This document shows, in pieces, positions 1-4,923 of a stretch of DNA of 5,379 bases; positions within the stretch are counted from its first letter, which is position 1, and each line of letters starts with the position of its first letter. Location: the NCBI GenBank assembly GCA_023392395.1, contig JAEVZE010000173.1, forward strand, positions 1 to 5,379, written 5' to 3'. The stretch comes from Bacillota bacterium (GTDB lineage: Bacteria > Bacillota > Clostridia > Christensenellales > Aristaeellaceae). The position numbers and the translations under genes were made by a program. Under the pieces are notes generated by a model, which saw only the letters and a list, made by a program, of their open reading frames with translations, searched no databases and was not told the DNA's origin.

Positions 1-87
1 ACATGGGACTTCATGAAGATCAGCATCCCCTTCACGCTGACGGCCGTCGTATCCGGGTACCTGCTGGTCTGGCTCATCTGGATGTAA
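1..87 (+). CDS. C-terminal end of a multi-pass membrane carrier (partial, 5' end outside window)
   Basis: The first base opens a frame that ends at TAA (85-87) and gives 28 residues. Seen: an amphipathic start (TWDFMKISIPF) runs into a hydrophobic helix of about 18 residues (TLTAVVSGYLLVWLIW) and stops one residue later. A final transmembrane helix with almost no tail, preceded by a 'W-x-x-M-K-x-x-I-P-F' stretch, is typical of the last helix of ion-transporter-superfamily carriers such as NhaC-type antiporters or citrate/anion permeases. That assignment is inference from a very short stretch; other secondary carriers are possible. It is the only plus-strand gene and converges on the ammonium transporter. 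A terminator-like hairpin begins 8 bases after its stop codon. Confidence 0.6.
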   Translation, partial: TWDFMKISIPFTLTAVVSGYLLVWLIWM

Positions 88-95
88 TGTGATGG

Positions 96-128
96 GCGAT
101 GAAAATCCGCTGTGCGGCTTTTCATCGC
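96..128 (+). terminator. Hairpin terminator after the left-end carrier gene, possibly bidirectional
   Basis: The arms GCGATGAAAA (96-105) and TTTTCATCGC (119-128) pair perfectly. They enclose a GC-rich mini-stem, CCGC (107-110) with GCGG (114-117), around a 3-base loop. Read alone, the core has the A-tract, GC stem, T-tract form of a bidirectional intrinsic terminator, and it lies 8 bases past the upstream stop codon. The GC stem is only 4 bp and the T-tract only 4 bases, so strength is uncertain. Confidence 0.5.
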
Positions 129-141
129 ATGGGAAGACTGC

Positions 142-178
142 GTGAGCCTGAAATTCTCACGAATTTCCGGACGCTCAC
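142..178. repeat. Nested inverted repeat
   Basis: The outer arms GTGAGC (142-147) and GCTCAC (173-178) enclose the inner arms GAAATTC (150-156) and GAATTTC (161-167) around a TCAC loop. The inner loop also contains CTCAC, which could pair with the outer left arm as an alternative fold. No T-run follows on either strand, so a terminator role is not supported. Confidence 0.4.
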
Positions 179-191
179 TGACGGAAGGTAT

Positions 192-229
192 TGTTTCCCC
201 CACCAGTGTACGCACTGGTGGGGGAAACA
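192..229. repeat. Perfect 17-bp hairpin with TACG loop
   Basis: The left arm TGTTTCCCCCACCAGTG (192-208) and its exact reverse complement (213-229) flank a 4-base loop, TACG. A UACG loop belongs to the UNCG class of stable RNA tetraloops, although the closing pair here is G-C rather than the usual C-G. There is no T-run after the stem on either strand. It directly abuts the next hairpin at 230-258 with no spacer. Confidence 0.75.
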
Positions 230-258
230 CGTTCCCGGCGCGCAGGTCGCCGGGAACG
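230..258. repeat. Perfect 11-bp GC-rich hairpin
   Basis: The arms CGTTCCCGGCG (230-240) and CGCCGGGAACG (248-258) are exact reverse complements around a 7-base loop. The hairpin starts on the base after the preceding 17-bp hairpin ends, so the two would stack in one transcript. Confidence 0.7.
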
Positions 259-295
259 ATTGGAGGGTACGGAGGGGCCGTCAATAGCCAGACCA

Positions 296-320
296 GGCCG
301 GGCGACTTGATCGCCCGGCC
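296..320. repeat. Perfect 10-bp GC-rich hairpin
   Basis: The arms GGCCGGGCGA (296-305) and TCGCCCGGCC (311-320) pair exactly around the loop CTTGA. A run of five T appears only about 16 bases downstream on the plus strand (337-341), too far for a standard intrinsic terminator. Between this hairpin and the one ending at 258 I see only weak 3-4 bp pairings. Confidence 0.6.
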
Positions 321-353
321 CGGTTCGCAAACTTGGTTTTTCTGTTGGGGTTA

Positions 354-512
354 TACCAATGAAGAATATTCATGCTTCCAAAGCAGGGGGGGATTTTCGA
401 TGCAGGACAAGGAGCCGGAGCGAGGCGTAGCAGCGCTACGTTGAGCGGAAGGCGACACAGTCCTGCGCGAAAAGCCCCCCCTGCGACGATGCATTAATAT
501 TTGGAATTGGTA
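354..512. mobile_element. MITE-like palindromic element, 159 bp, flanked by TTA
   Basis: The element has no coding capacity and is built of nested inverted arms: TACCAAT (354-360) with ATTGGTA (506-512); AATATTCATGC (365-375) with 491-501, 10 of 11 matching; a 17-base G-rich arm (383-399) with 468-484, 16 of 17 matching; GCAGGAC (402-408) with GTCCTGC (460-466); and CGTAGC (426-431) with GCTACG (435-440) around an AGC loop. TTA lies immediately outside each end (351-353 and 513-515), as expected for a 3-base target duplication. Short size, terminal inverted repeats and lack of genes fit a miniature inverted-repeat element or an extragenic palindromic repeat. Copy number elsewhere in the genome cannot be seen here. 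As RNA it would form a very stable structure at the 3' end of the amt message. Confidence 0.6.
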
Positions 513-2537
513 TTACTCCACATCCTGCAGCGCGTCGTAGCCCTCCTCGCCGGTGCGGACCTTGATCACGTTCTCCACGTCGTAGACGAAGATCTTGCCG
601 TCGCCGATATGGCCGGTGTACAGAACCTTCTTGGCGGTCTCGATGACCGTGCGGACCGGCACCTTGCTGACCACGATCTCCACCTGCACCTTGGGCAGAA
701 GGTTGGTCTCGGTCTCGACGCCGCGGTAGAACTCGGTCTTGCCCTTCTGCAGGCCGTAGCCCAGCACCTGGGTGACGGTCATGCCGGTGATGCCGATGGC
801 GTTCATGGCGGTCTTCAAGGGCTCGAAGCGGCTCTGTTTGCAGATGATCTCCACCTTGGTGAACTTCGGACCAGTGCGGGCGGCCGCGGGCGCGCCCGGC
901 ATCTCGACCGCGGTGGTCTGCACGACAGGGATCGCCTGCGCCACCGGCGTCGCGTACTTCTTCTCGATCAGGCCGGTCTTGCCGAAGCGCTCCAACTGCT
1001 TGATGGGGGCGTTGTCCTCGGAGTCATAGTCCAACTCGGAGCGCACCAACTGCTGATCGGGATAGGCCAGAACGCCCATCTCCGGGATGTCCAGGCCTTC
1101 CAGTTCATCCTCGGGCGAAACGCGCAGGCCCCAGACCTTGTCCAGCACCTTGAAGAAGAGGAAGGAGACGCCGAAGCCGTACACCAGCAGCACCGCCAGG
1201 CAGATCAGCTGCGCAAGGAGCTGCGAGCCGTCGCCGAAGAACAGGCCGCGCACGCCGCCCGCGACGCCGTTGATGCCGTCGCCGTAGCTGCCGTCGGCGA
1301 ACAGGCCCAGCGACAATACGCCCCAGAAGCCATTGAAGCCGTGGACGGAGATCGCGCCGACCGGGTCGTCCAGCTTCCACTTGTTCTCAACGAGGGGAAC
1401 CGCGACGCAGACCAGCAGGCCCGCCACCAGGCCGATGATGAACGACGAGATGCCGTTGACAAAGGCGCAGGGCGCGGTGATCGCAACCAAGCCCGCCAGG
1501 GTGCCGTTGGCCGTCATGGACGGATCGGGCTTGCCGTACTTGATCCACATATAGAACATCGCGACCAGGCCGCCGATGGCGCCCGCGATCATCGTGTTGG
1601 TGGCGACGACGGACAGCCGGAAGTCGGAGGAGTTCAACGTGGAACCAGCGTTGAAGGCAAACCAACAGAAGTACAGAATGATCGTTCCGATGATGGCCAT
1701 CGGGATGTTGTGACCGGGGAAGGCCCTCGCCGTGCCGTCCTTTTTGAACTTGCCGATCCGGGGCCCGAGCACGATGGCGCCTGCCAGGGCCAGCATGCCG
1801 CCCATGGAGTGCACGACGGCGGAACCCGCGAAGTCCACCACGCCGTGGCCGATGCCGAACTTGGAACCGAGCGTGGCCAGCCAGCCGCCGCCCCAGACCC
1901 AGTTGGCAAACAGCGGGTACAGGACCATCGAGATAAAGAAGGAGGTGATCACCACCGCGGAGTACTTCACGCGCTCCGCCATGGCGCCCGTCGGGATGGT
2001 CACGGTGGTGTCCATGAACACCATCTGGAAGAAGAACAACGCGTACACGCCCGCGTCATAGGTGCCGCCCAGCATGAACCCCTTGTAGCCCAGGATTCCA
2101 CCCAGGCCGGGGATGGAGAGCATGCCGTTCAGCGCCGCGCCGCCCGAGCCCAGGCCCGCCGCGCCGCCGGAGCCGCCCATCTGCAGCGCGAAGCCCACCA
2201 GGAAGTAGCCCACCGCGCCGACCAGGAATACCATGAAGTTCATGGTGATGGTGTGGGCGGCGTTCTTGCCCCGGCAGAAGCCGGTCTCCACCATCGCGAA
2301 GCCGCACTGGAAGAAGAACACCATGAAGGCGCAAATCATGACCCAGGTATAGTTCGCGCCGAAGTACGCCTTGTTGGCGGTGGTCGCCACGTCGTTCAAT
2401 GTCTCGGTTCCGGTGGTGGCGACATAGGACGCGCCCGTCGGATCCGCAGTCTCCGCGCTGGCGGTGATCGCAACCAGCGCCAGGCTGAGCACGAGCAGCA
2501 GTATCAGACTTGCGACGATTCTCTTCCAGGCTTTCAT
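513..2537 (-). CDS. amt: Ammonium transporter Amt with fused C-terminal PII (GlnK-like) domain
   Basis: This 674-residue protein is an Amt/Mep/Rh ammonium channel in the cytoplasmic membrane carrying its own nitrogen sensor. Residues 1-28 form a signal peptide ending ASA. The Amt domain spans about 55-490 with eleven hydrophobic segments. The conserved pore residues are visible: D235 and H243 in VVDFAGSAVVH, H399 in VHGFNGFWG, and F170, W292 and F295 matching the E. coli AmtB gate and recruitment positions. After a linker (about 493-558) rich in Pro, Ala and charged residues comes a complete PII domain (about 559-668) with the T-loop core KTEFYRG and the TGHIGDGKIFV nucleotide-binding signature. 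Y604 and R605 match GlnK Tyr46 and Arg47, but Tyr51, the uridylylation site in proteobacteria, is Thr609. In the family, GlnK plugs the channel when nitrogen is ample. ATG at 2535-2537 follows AGAGGTG by 6 bases and fits the signal peptide; a GTG at 2585 lacks both. The gene lies 44 bases after the small membrane-protein gene, probably in one operon. Confidence 0.95.
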   Translation of the reverse strand: MKAWKRIVASLILLLVLSLALVAITASAETADPTGASYVATTGTETLNDVATTANKAYFGANYTWVMICAFMVFFFQCGFAMVETGFCRGKNAAHTITMNFMVFLVGAVGYFLVGFALQMGGSGGAAGLGSGGAALNGMLSIPGLGGILGYKGFMLGGTYDAGVYALFFFQMVFMDTTVTIPTGAMAERVKYSAVVITSFFISMVLYPLFANWVWGGGWLATLGSKFGIGHGVVDFAGSAVVHSMGGMLALAGAIVLGPRIGKFKKDGTARAFPGHNIPMAIIGTIILYFCWFAFNAGSTLNSSDFRLSVVATNTMIAGAIGGLVAMFYMWIKYGKPDPSMTANGTLAGLVAITAPCAFVNGISSFIIGLVAGLLVCVAVPLVENKWKLDDPVGAISVHGFNGFWGVLSLGLFADGSYGDGINGVAGGVRGLFFGDGSQLLAQLICLAVLLVYGFGVSFLFFKVLDKVWGLRVSPEDELEGLDIPEMGVLAYPDQQLVRSELDYDSEDNAPIKQLERFGKTGLIEKKYATPVAQAIPVVQTTAVEMPGAPAAARTGPKFTKVEIICKQSRFEPLKTAMNAIGITGMTVTQVLGYGLQKGKTEFYRGVETETNLLPKVQVEIVVSKVPVRTVIETAKKVLYTGHIGDGKIFVYDVENVIKVRTGEEGYDALQDVE

Positions 2538-2581
2538 AAACCACACCTCTTTTTCTATTTGAGGGACCCCCCGCCCAAGGT

Positions 2582-2875
2582 TCACGCCTGCTTCTTTCGG
2601 AAGTTGTTCCAGGAAAAACGCGAATCCGACTTGTAGACCTCGGCCTTCAGCCGCATCACCGACAGGAAGTACCGCATTCCCAGGAACGTCACGACCACGC
2701 CAAAGACCACGCCGGGAACTTTGGACTGGAGCACCATGAACTCCACATGGTTGATCGTGCTGAACGCGCAGAAGGCGAGCCCAAGAAGGGTGATCGCTGC
2801 GGAAGTCGCGTACAGCGCTCCGATGGCCATGGCCTTTTTTCGATCGACTGTTTGCCCGATTCCCTGCCCTTTCAC
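2582..2875 (-). CDS. Small two-helix membrane protein upstream of amt, function unknown
   Basis: This is a 97-residue protein with a charged N-terminus (residues 1-15, VDRKK), a first hydrophobic segment (about 16-38, containing GALYATSAAITLLGLAFCAF), a short loop, a second segment (about 53-73, VPGVVFGVVVTFLGMRYFL) and a basic tail ending NFRKKQA. Both tails are basic, which by the positive-inside rule places both ends in the cytoplasm. The start is GTG (2873-2875), preceded by GGAAGGGGG (2883-2891) at 7 bases. The frame stays open upstream to 3094, but that part has no ribosome site and crosses a terminator. It is the first gene after the leader and sits 44 bases before amt. By context it could be an accessory or regulatory partner of the ammonium channel, which is inference only. 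I cannot name a family. Confidence 0.75.
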   Translation of the reverse strand: MKGQGIGQTVDRKKAMAIGALYATSAAITLLGLAFCAFSTINHVEFMVLQSKVPGVVFGVVVTFLGMRYFLSVMRLKAEVYKSDSRFSWNNFRKKQA

Positions 2876-2882
2876 ATCATCA

Positions 2883-2891
2883 CCCCCTTCC
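2883..2891 (-). promoter_or_regulatory. Ribosome binding site deciding a GTG start
   Basis: GGAAGGGGG on the minus strand lies 7 bases before GTG (2873-2875). It is the only strong Shine-Dalgarno match near the 5' end of this frame and supports a 97-residue product rather than a 170-residue one. Confidence 0.7.
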
Positions 2892-2922
2892 GTCCATTCT
2901 GTCGCCCGTGCCGGATCCCAAT

Positions 2923-2960
2923 AAAAAAGCGAAGGAACCCTATCGTCCAGGCTCCTTCGC
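2923..2960 (-). terminator. Intrinsic terminator inside the leader of the amt operon
   Basis: On the minus strand GCGAAGGAGCC (2960-2950) pairs with GGTTCCTTCGC (2939-2929) as an 11-bp stem with one G-T pair and a loop of about 10 bases. TTTTTT (2928-2923) follows at once. This is a textbook intrinsic terminator, lying downstream of the promoter at 3074-3102 and about 50 bases before the first start codon. I see no credible promoter between it and that gene, so it probably acts as an attenuator. Alternatives are the end of a small RNA or the end of the transcript from the upstream transporter gene. Confidence 0.8.
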
Positions 2961-3027
2961 CCTTTTAATGTATGAAGTTGGCTTTCACTCGGATGCGGGC
3001 CTTGCCCGGTTCCCTGGGAAAACAAGA

Positions 3028-3058
3028 AAGGCGCCGCGGGCCATCCCCGCAACGCCTT
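3028..3058 (-). repeat. 13-bp leader hairpin
   Basis: On the minus strand AAGGCG-TT-GCGGG (3058-3046) pairs with CCCGC-GG-CGCCTT (3040-3028), with two T-G wobbles and the 5-base loop GATGG. It is followed by a T-rich stretch (TCTTGTTTT), so it could itself act as a weak pause or terminator. It is the first large structure in the leader of the amt operon. Confidence 0.6.
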
Positions 3059-3073
3059 CGTTGGATGAATCTC

Positions 3074-3102
3074 ATGGTAGCCCCTCGGCGTCAAAATGTC
3101 AA
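3074..3102 (-). promoter_or_regulatory. Sigma-A-type promoter of the amt operon
   Basis: On the minus strand the -35 box TTGACA (3102-3097) is a perfect consensus. A 17-base spacer leads to TACCAT (3079-3074), which matches TATAAT at 4 of 6 positions. Transcription would start near 3067. This is the only promoter of this quality between the transporter gene ending at 3277 and the first gene of the amt operon. Confidence 0.7.
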
Positions 3103-3186
3103 TGAGGAATTTCGCACAAGAATCCTAAATGCATTTTCGCCGTTCCGTATAATTCATTGTGCGCCCGTTTCTATCTGGTAAGCAGT

Positions 3187-3270
3187 ATAATCTCCGTGTA
3201 AAATGAAGCTCCGAGGGCGCGAAGATTTATGAAGAAACGGGCCATTTGACGCTCTAGATACGGAGATAAT
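3187..3270. repeat. Inverted repeat downstream of the amino-acid transporter gene
   Basis: ATAATCTCCGT (3187-3197) and ACGGAGATAAT (3260-3270) are reverse complements at 10 of 11 positions, 62 bases apart. Just inside, GTAAAATG (3198-3205) can pair 7 of 8 with CATTTGAC (3243-3250). The repeat begins 7 bases after the transporter stop codon. Without a T-run it is not a normal terminator; it may be a long 3' stem that stabilises the message or a remnant repeat. Apart from this and the amt promoter and leader, I see no gene between 2876 and 3276. Confidence 0.35.
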
Positions 3271-3276
3271 GCAGCC

Positions 3277-4671
3277 TCACGCGGCTTTTCTCCCCACACG
3301 CTGAGAATTCCCCGGGGTTGTCATGTCTTTTTTGGGCATATAGAGAATGCCCAAAAGCATGACCACGACGAAGATGATCAGGTAGTACACGACCGCCATC
3401 TTGTGGGCCATGCACGCGGCCACCACCATGAACACGCAGCTGAGCACCGCCAGCAGCGGCATGACGAAGCGCTTGAAGGCGCCAAGCTCCTTCTCCCTTC
3501 GCATCATCAGGATCAAGATCGGGATGTACCCGCCGTACAGCGTCACGATGGGCAGTTCGGAGGTGTCAAAGCTGAACGGGCCGAACCAGGAAGCCGTGAG
3601 GTTGGCCCCGTAGAAGTACATCAGCCAGAACGCGCACAGGAGCAACCCCGCCACCGAGGAATTGGTGGGCATGTCGGTCACACAATCCACCTGAGCCATC
3701 TTCTTCGGGCTGGGGCCCACGCCGCGGGCCGCCAGCGAGTAGAGGCTACGCGTGCAGCCCAGCATCAGGCCGTTGAGCGTCCCGAGGCAGGAGATGATGA
3801 TGAACACGAACAGAAGCGTGCCGGCCACCTGGCCGAATATGTTCTGGAAGGCCAGTTTCGCACCCGCCTCGCCGCTCTCCATCAGCGAAGAGGCGGGAAC
3901 CGCGCCTGCAAGGCCGATATAGTAGAAGATGTACACCGCCACCACGATCAGGGAGCCGATGATCAGCGCCTTGGGCAGGTTTCGCTTGGAGTCCTTGATC
4001 TCCGCGTTGATGGAAGTGGCCACGATCCAGCCCTCGTAGGCGAAGGCCACCGCCACCACGGAGGCGAACAGCCCGCCGCCCGCGCTGACGGACGTGTCCG
4101 CCACGCGCTGGAAGTTCTCCATGGTCAGGCCGCTTTTGAGGCCCACCACCGTGCCGGTGACCGCCATCAGGATCAGCGGGATCAGCTTGACCACTGTGGT
4201 CGTCACCTGGAACTTTCCTGCCAGCACTGGGGACAGCGCGTTCATCGCGTAGATGGCGACCAGGTAGAAGGCGGCAATCGTCATGCAGGAGCCGCCGGTG
4301 ATGTCCCAGTTCAGAAGGACGCAGGTGTACCGGGCGGAGACCCACGCCAGCACGGAGGTGAGCGTCGGCTGATAGATGATCGCCATGAACCAGCCCACGA
4401 AGTAGCCGTACCGCTTGCCCACCATCACTTCGGCGTAGTCCACCACGCCGTTCACCTTTTCGTGCCGCGTGGCCAGGGTCGCAAACACGTAGGAGCAGAC
4501 GATCATGATCAGGCCCACGACACCCCAGGCCACGATGCCCATCGGCATATTGCCGCCGGTGGCCTTGAGCACCTTCTCCGCCTTGAAAAACACGCCGCTT
4601 CCGATGACGATGCCCACCACCATGGAAATTGCCGTGAATAAGCCGTACTTCTTCTGAAGCCCGTTCTCCAT
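3277..4671 (-). CDS. APC-superfamily amino-acid permease (LAT / SteT-like)
   Basis: This 464-residue integral membrane protein has about twelve hydrophobic segments over most of its length, the normal size for the amino acid-polyamine-organocation superfamily. In helix 1, GSGVF (24-28) is the unwound substrate-binding motif. In helix 6, FAYEGW (210-215) is the counterpart typical of the LAT branch, which includes the bacterial Ser/Thr exchanger SteT. The loop after it, NAEIKDSKRNLPKAL (222-236), is the conserved cytoplasmic E-K-R-P segment. It should move a neutral amino acid by exchange or proton symport; the exact substrate cannot be read from sequence. ATG at 4669-4671 is preceded by AAGGA at 7 bases. 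The gene has its own promoter, so it is probably not co-transcribed with the gene upstream. No clear intrinsic terminator follows its stop, so read-through as far as the terminator at 2923-2960 is possible. The short C-terminal tail is basic (RVGRKAA). Confidence 0.9.
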   Translation of the reverse strand: MENGLQKKYGLFTAISMVVGIVIGSGVFFKAEKVLKATGGNMPMGIVAWGVVGLIMIVCSYVFATLATRHEKVNGVVDYAEVMVGKRYGYFVGWFMAIIYQPTLTSVLAWVSARYTCVLLNWDITGGSCMTIAAFYLVAIYAMNALSPVLAGKFQVTTTVVKLIPLILMAVTGTVVGLKSGLTMENFQRVADTSVSAGGGLFASVVAVAFAYEGWIVATSINAEIKDSKRNLPKALIIGSLIVVAVYIFYYIGLAGAVPASSLMESGEAGAKLAFQNIFGQVAGTLLFVFIIISCLGTLNGLMLGCTRSLYSLAARGVGPSPKKMAQVDCVTDMPTNSSVAGLLLCAFWLMYFYGANLTASWFGPFSFDTSELPIVTLYGGYIPILILMMRREKELGAFKRFVMPLLAVLSCVFMVVAACMAHKMAVVYYLIIFVVVMLLGILYMPKKDMTTPGNSQRVGRKAA

Positions 4672-4697
4672 GCTCTCATCCTTCTACATGAATTTGA

Positions 4698-4725
4698 CGA
4701 AGGCGCGTGAAATGTACGCCCTTCG
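4698..4725 (-). promoter_or_regulatory. Stem-loop in the 5' untranslated region of the amino-acid permease
   Basis: On the minus strand CGAAGG-GCG (4725-4717) pairs with CGC-G-CCTTCG (4707-4698): 9 bp, one bulged base and a 9-base loop. It lies between the predicted transcription start (about 4733) and the ribosome site near 4680, so it could affect message stability or translation. There is no T-run, so it is not a terminator. Confidence 0.4.
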
Positions 4726-4739
4726 CCATGTCCAATCGC

Positions 4740-4768
4740 ATTATAGGCCTTTTCTTTACATTTGTAAA
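4740..4768 (-). promoter_or_regulatory. Sigma-A promoter of the amino-acid permease with overlapping operator-like palindrome
   Basis: On the minus strand TTTACA (4768-4763), a 17-base spacer and TATAAT (4745-4740) form a near-consensus promoter, placing the start near 4733 and giving a leader of about 60 bases. The -35 box is one arm of a perfect inverted repeat, TTTACA-AA-TGTAAA (4755-4768), which would be well placed for a dimeric repressor to block polymerase. The regulator is not identifiable. Confidence 0.8.
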
Positions 4769-4817
4769 CACTTTATGCCATATTTCAAGGATTCATCTTG
4801 AAATCATATCGCATGAG

Positions 4818-4833
4818 TTGTGCATGTGCACAA
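4818..4833. promoter_or_regulatory. Palindrome upstream of the permease promoter, candidate operator
   Basis: TTGTGCA (4818-4824) and TGCACAA (4827-4833) form a perfect 7-bp inverted repeat with a 2-base spacer, about 50 bp upstream of the -35 box. Size, spacing and position suit a transcription-factor dimer, perhaps an activator. No T-run or coding overlap explains it. Confidence 0.4.
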
Positions 4834-4876
4834 TCGAGAAACGGATGCTTGACGCAAACGATTACCAGCCTAGCTT

Positions 4877-4908
4877 AAAAAGCCCCCTCCGGCCGTTGCC
4901 GGAGGGGG
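4877..4908 (-). terminator. Intrinsic terminator of the right-end gene
   Basis: On the minus strand an 11-bp perfect stem, CCCCCTCCGGC with its complement (arms 4908-4898 and 4893-4883), has the 4-base loop AACG and is followed by C and then TTTTT (4881-4877). It begins 15 bases after the TGA of the upstream gene, so transcription of that gene very likely ends here, separating it from the amino-acid permease. Confidence 0.9.
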
Positions 4909-4923
4909 AAGCGAAGGATCTCC

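Larger units (their letters stand above)
2876..3067 (-). ncRNA. Structured leader of the amt operon, candidate attenuator or riboregulator
   Basis: The expected transcript starts near 3067 and runs about 190 nt to the GTG start. In order it holds a 5' TTCATCC; a 13-bp hairpin (3058-3028: AAGGCG, two U-G pairs, GCGGG / CCCGC) whose loop contains GATGG, followed by a T-rich stretch; a 5-bp hairpin (CGGGC / GCCCG, 3008-2996); and the terminator at 2960-2923. GGATG across the first loop can pair with CATCC near the 5' end or with CATCC at 2995-2991, so mutually exclusive folds are possible. I do not recognise a T-box, a glutamine riboswitch or ANTAR-type hexaloop hairpins. A regulatory role is inferred from the terminator position only. 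Confidence 0.5.

Noticed and set aside
96..320. CRISPR array in the hairpin-rich region
   Set aside because: The hairpins differ from each other in sequence and length, and there are no regularly spaced direct repeats.
112..444. A 110-codon plus-strand frame in the left intergenic region
   Set aside because: It runs through the hairpins and the palindromic element, has no ribosome site and no coherent protein features.
2538..2585. Longer N-terminus of Amt starting at a GTG at 2585
   Set aside because: It has no Shine-Dalgarno site, overlaps the upstream stop codon, and would place 16 non-hydrophobic residues in front of a normal signal peptide.
501..2636. A 711-codon plus-strand open frame opposite the amt gene
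   Set aside because: It is rich in His, Asp, Arg, Ala, Gln and Val with no domain and mirrors the coding strand of Amt-PII. Long antisense frames are expected in GC-rich coding sequence.
2923..3058. T-box or ANTAR-type tandem hexaloop leader
   Set aside because: There is no GGTGGNACCGCG-like T-box sequence, and the hairpin loops are 5, 3 and about 10 bases rather than two A1/G4 hexaloops.
2876..3067. Glutamine riboswitch (glnA or downstream-peptide type) in the amt leader
   Set aside because: A 5' TTCATCC and a GACGGAAG near the ribosome site recall the motif, but the GAAGGAACGC-type 3' strand and the proper order and pairing are absent.
3125..3153. Plus-strand promoter with TATAAT at 3148-3153
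   Set aside because: The -35 position reads CTAAAT and no plus-strand gene follows; probably a chance AT-rich match.
3403..4641. A 412-codon plus-strand open frame opposite the amino-acid permease
   Set aside because: It has the same low-complexity His/Gln/Arg composition, has no recognisable motif and lies entirely antisense to a well-supported permease.
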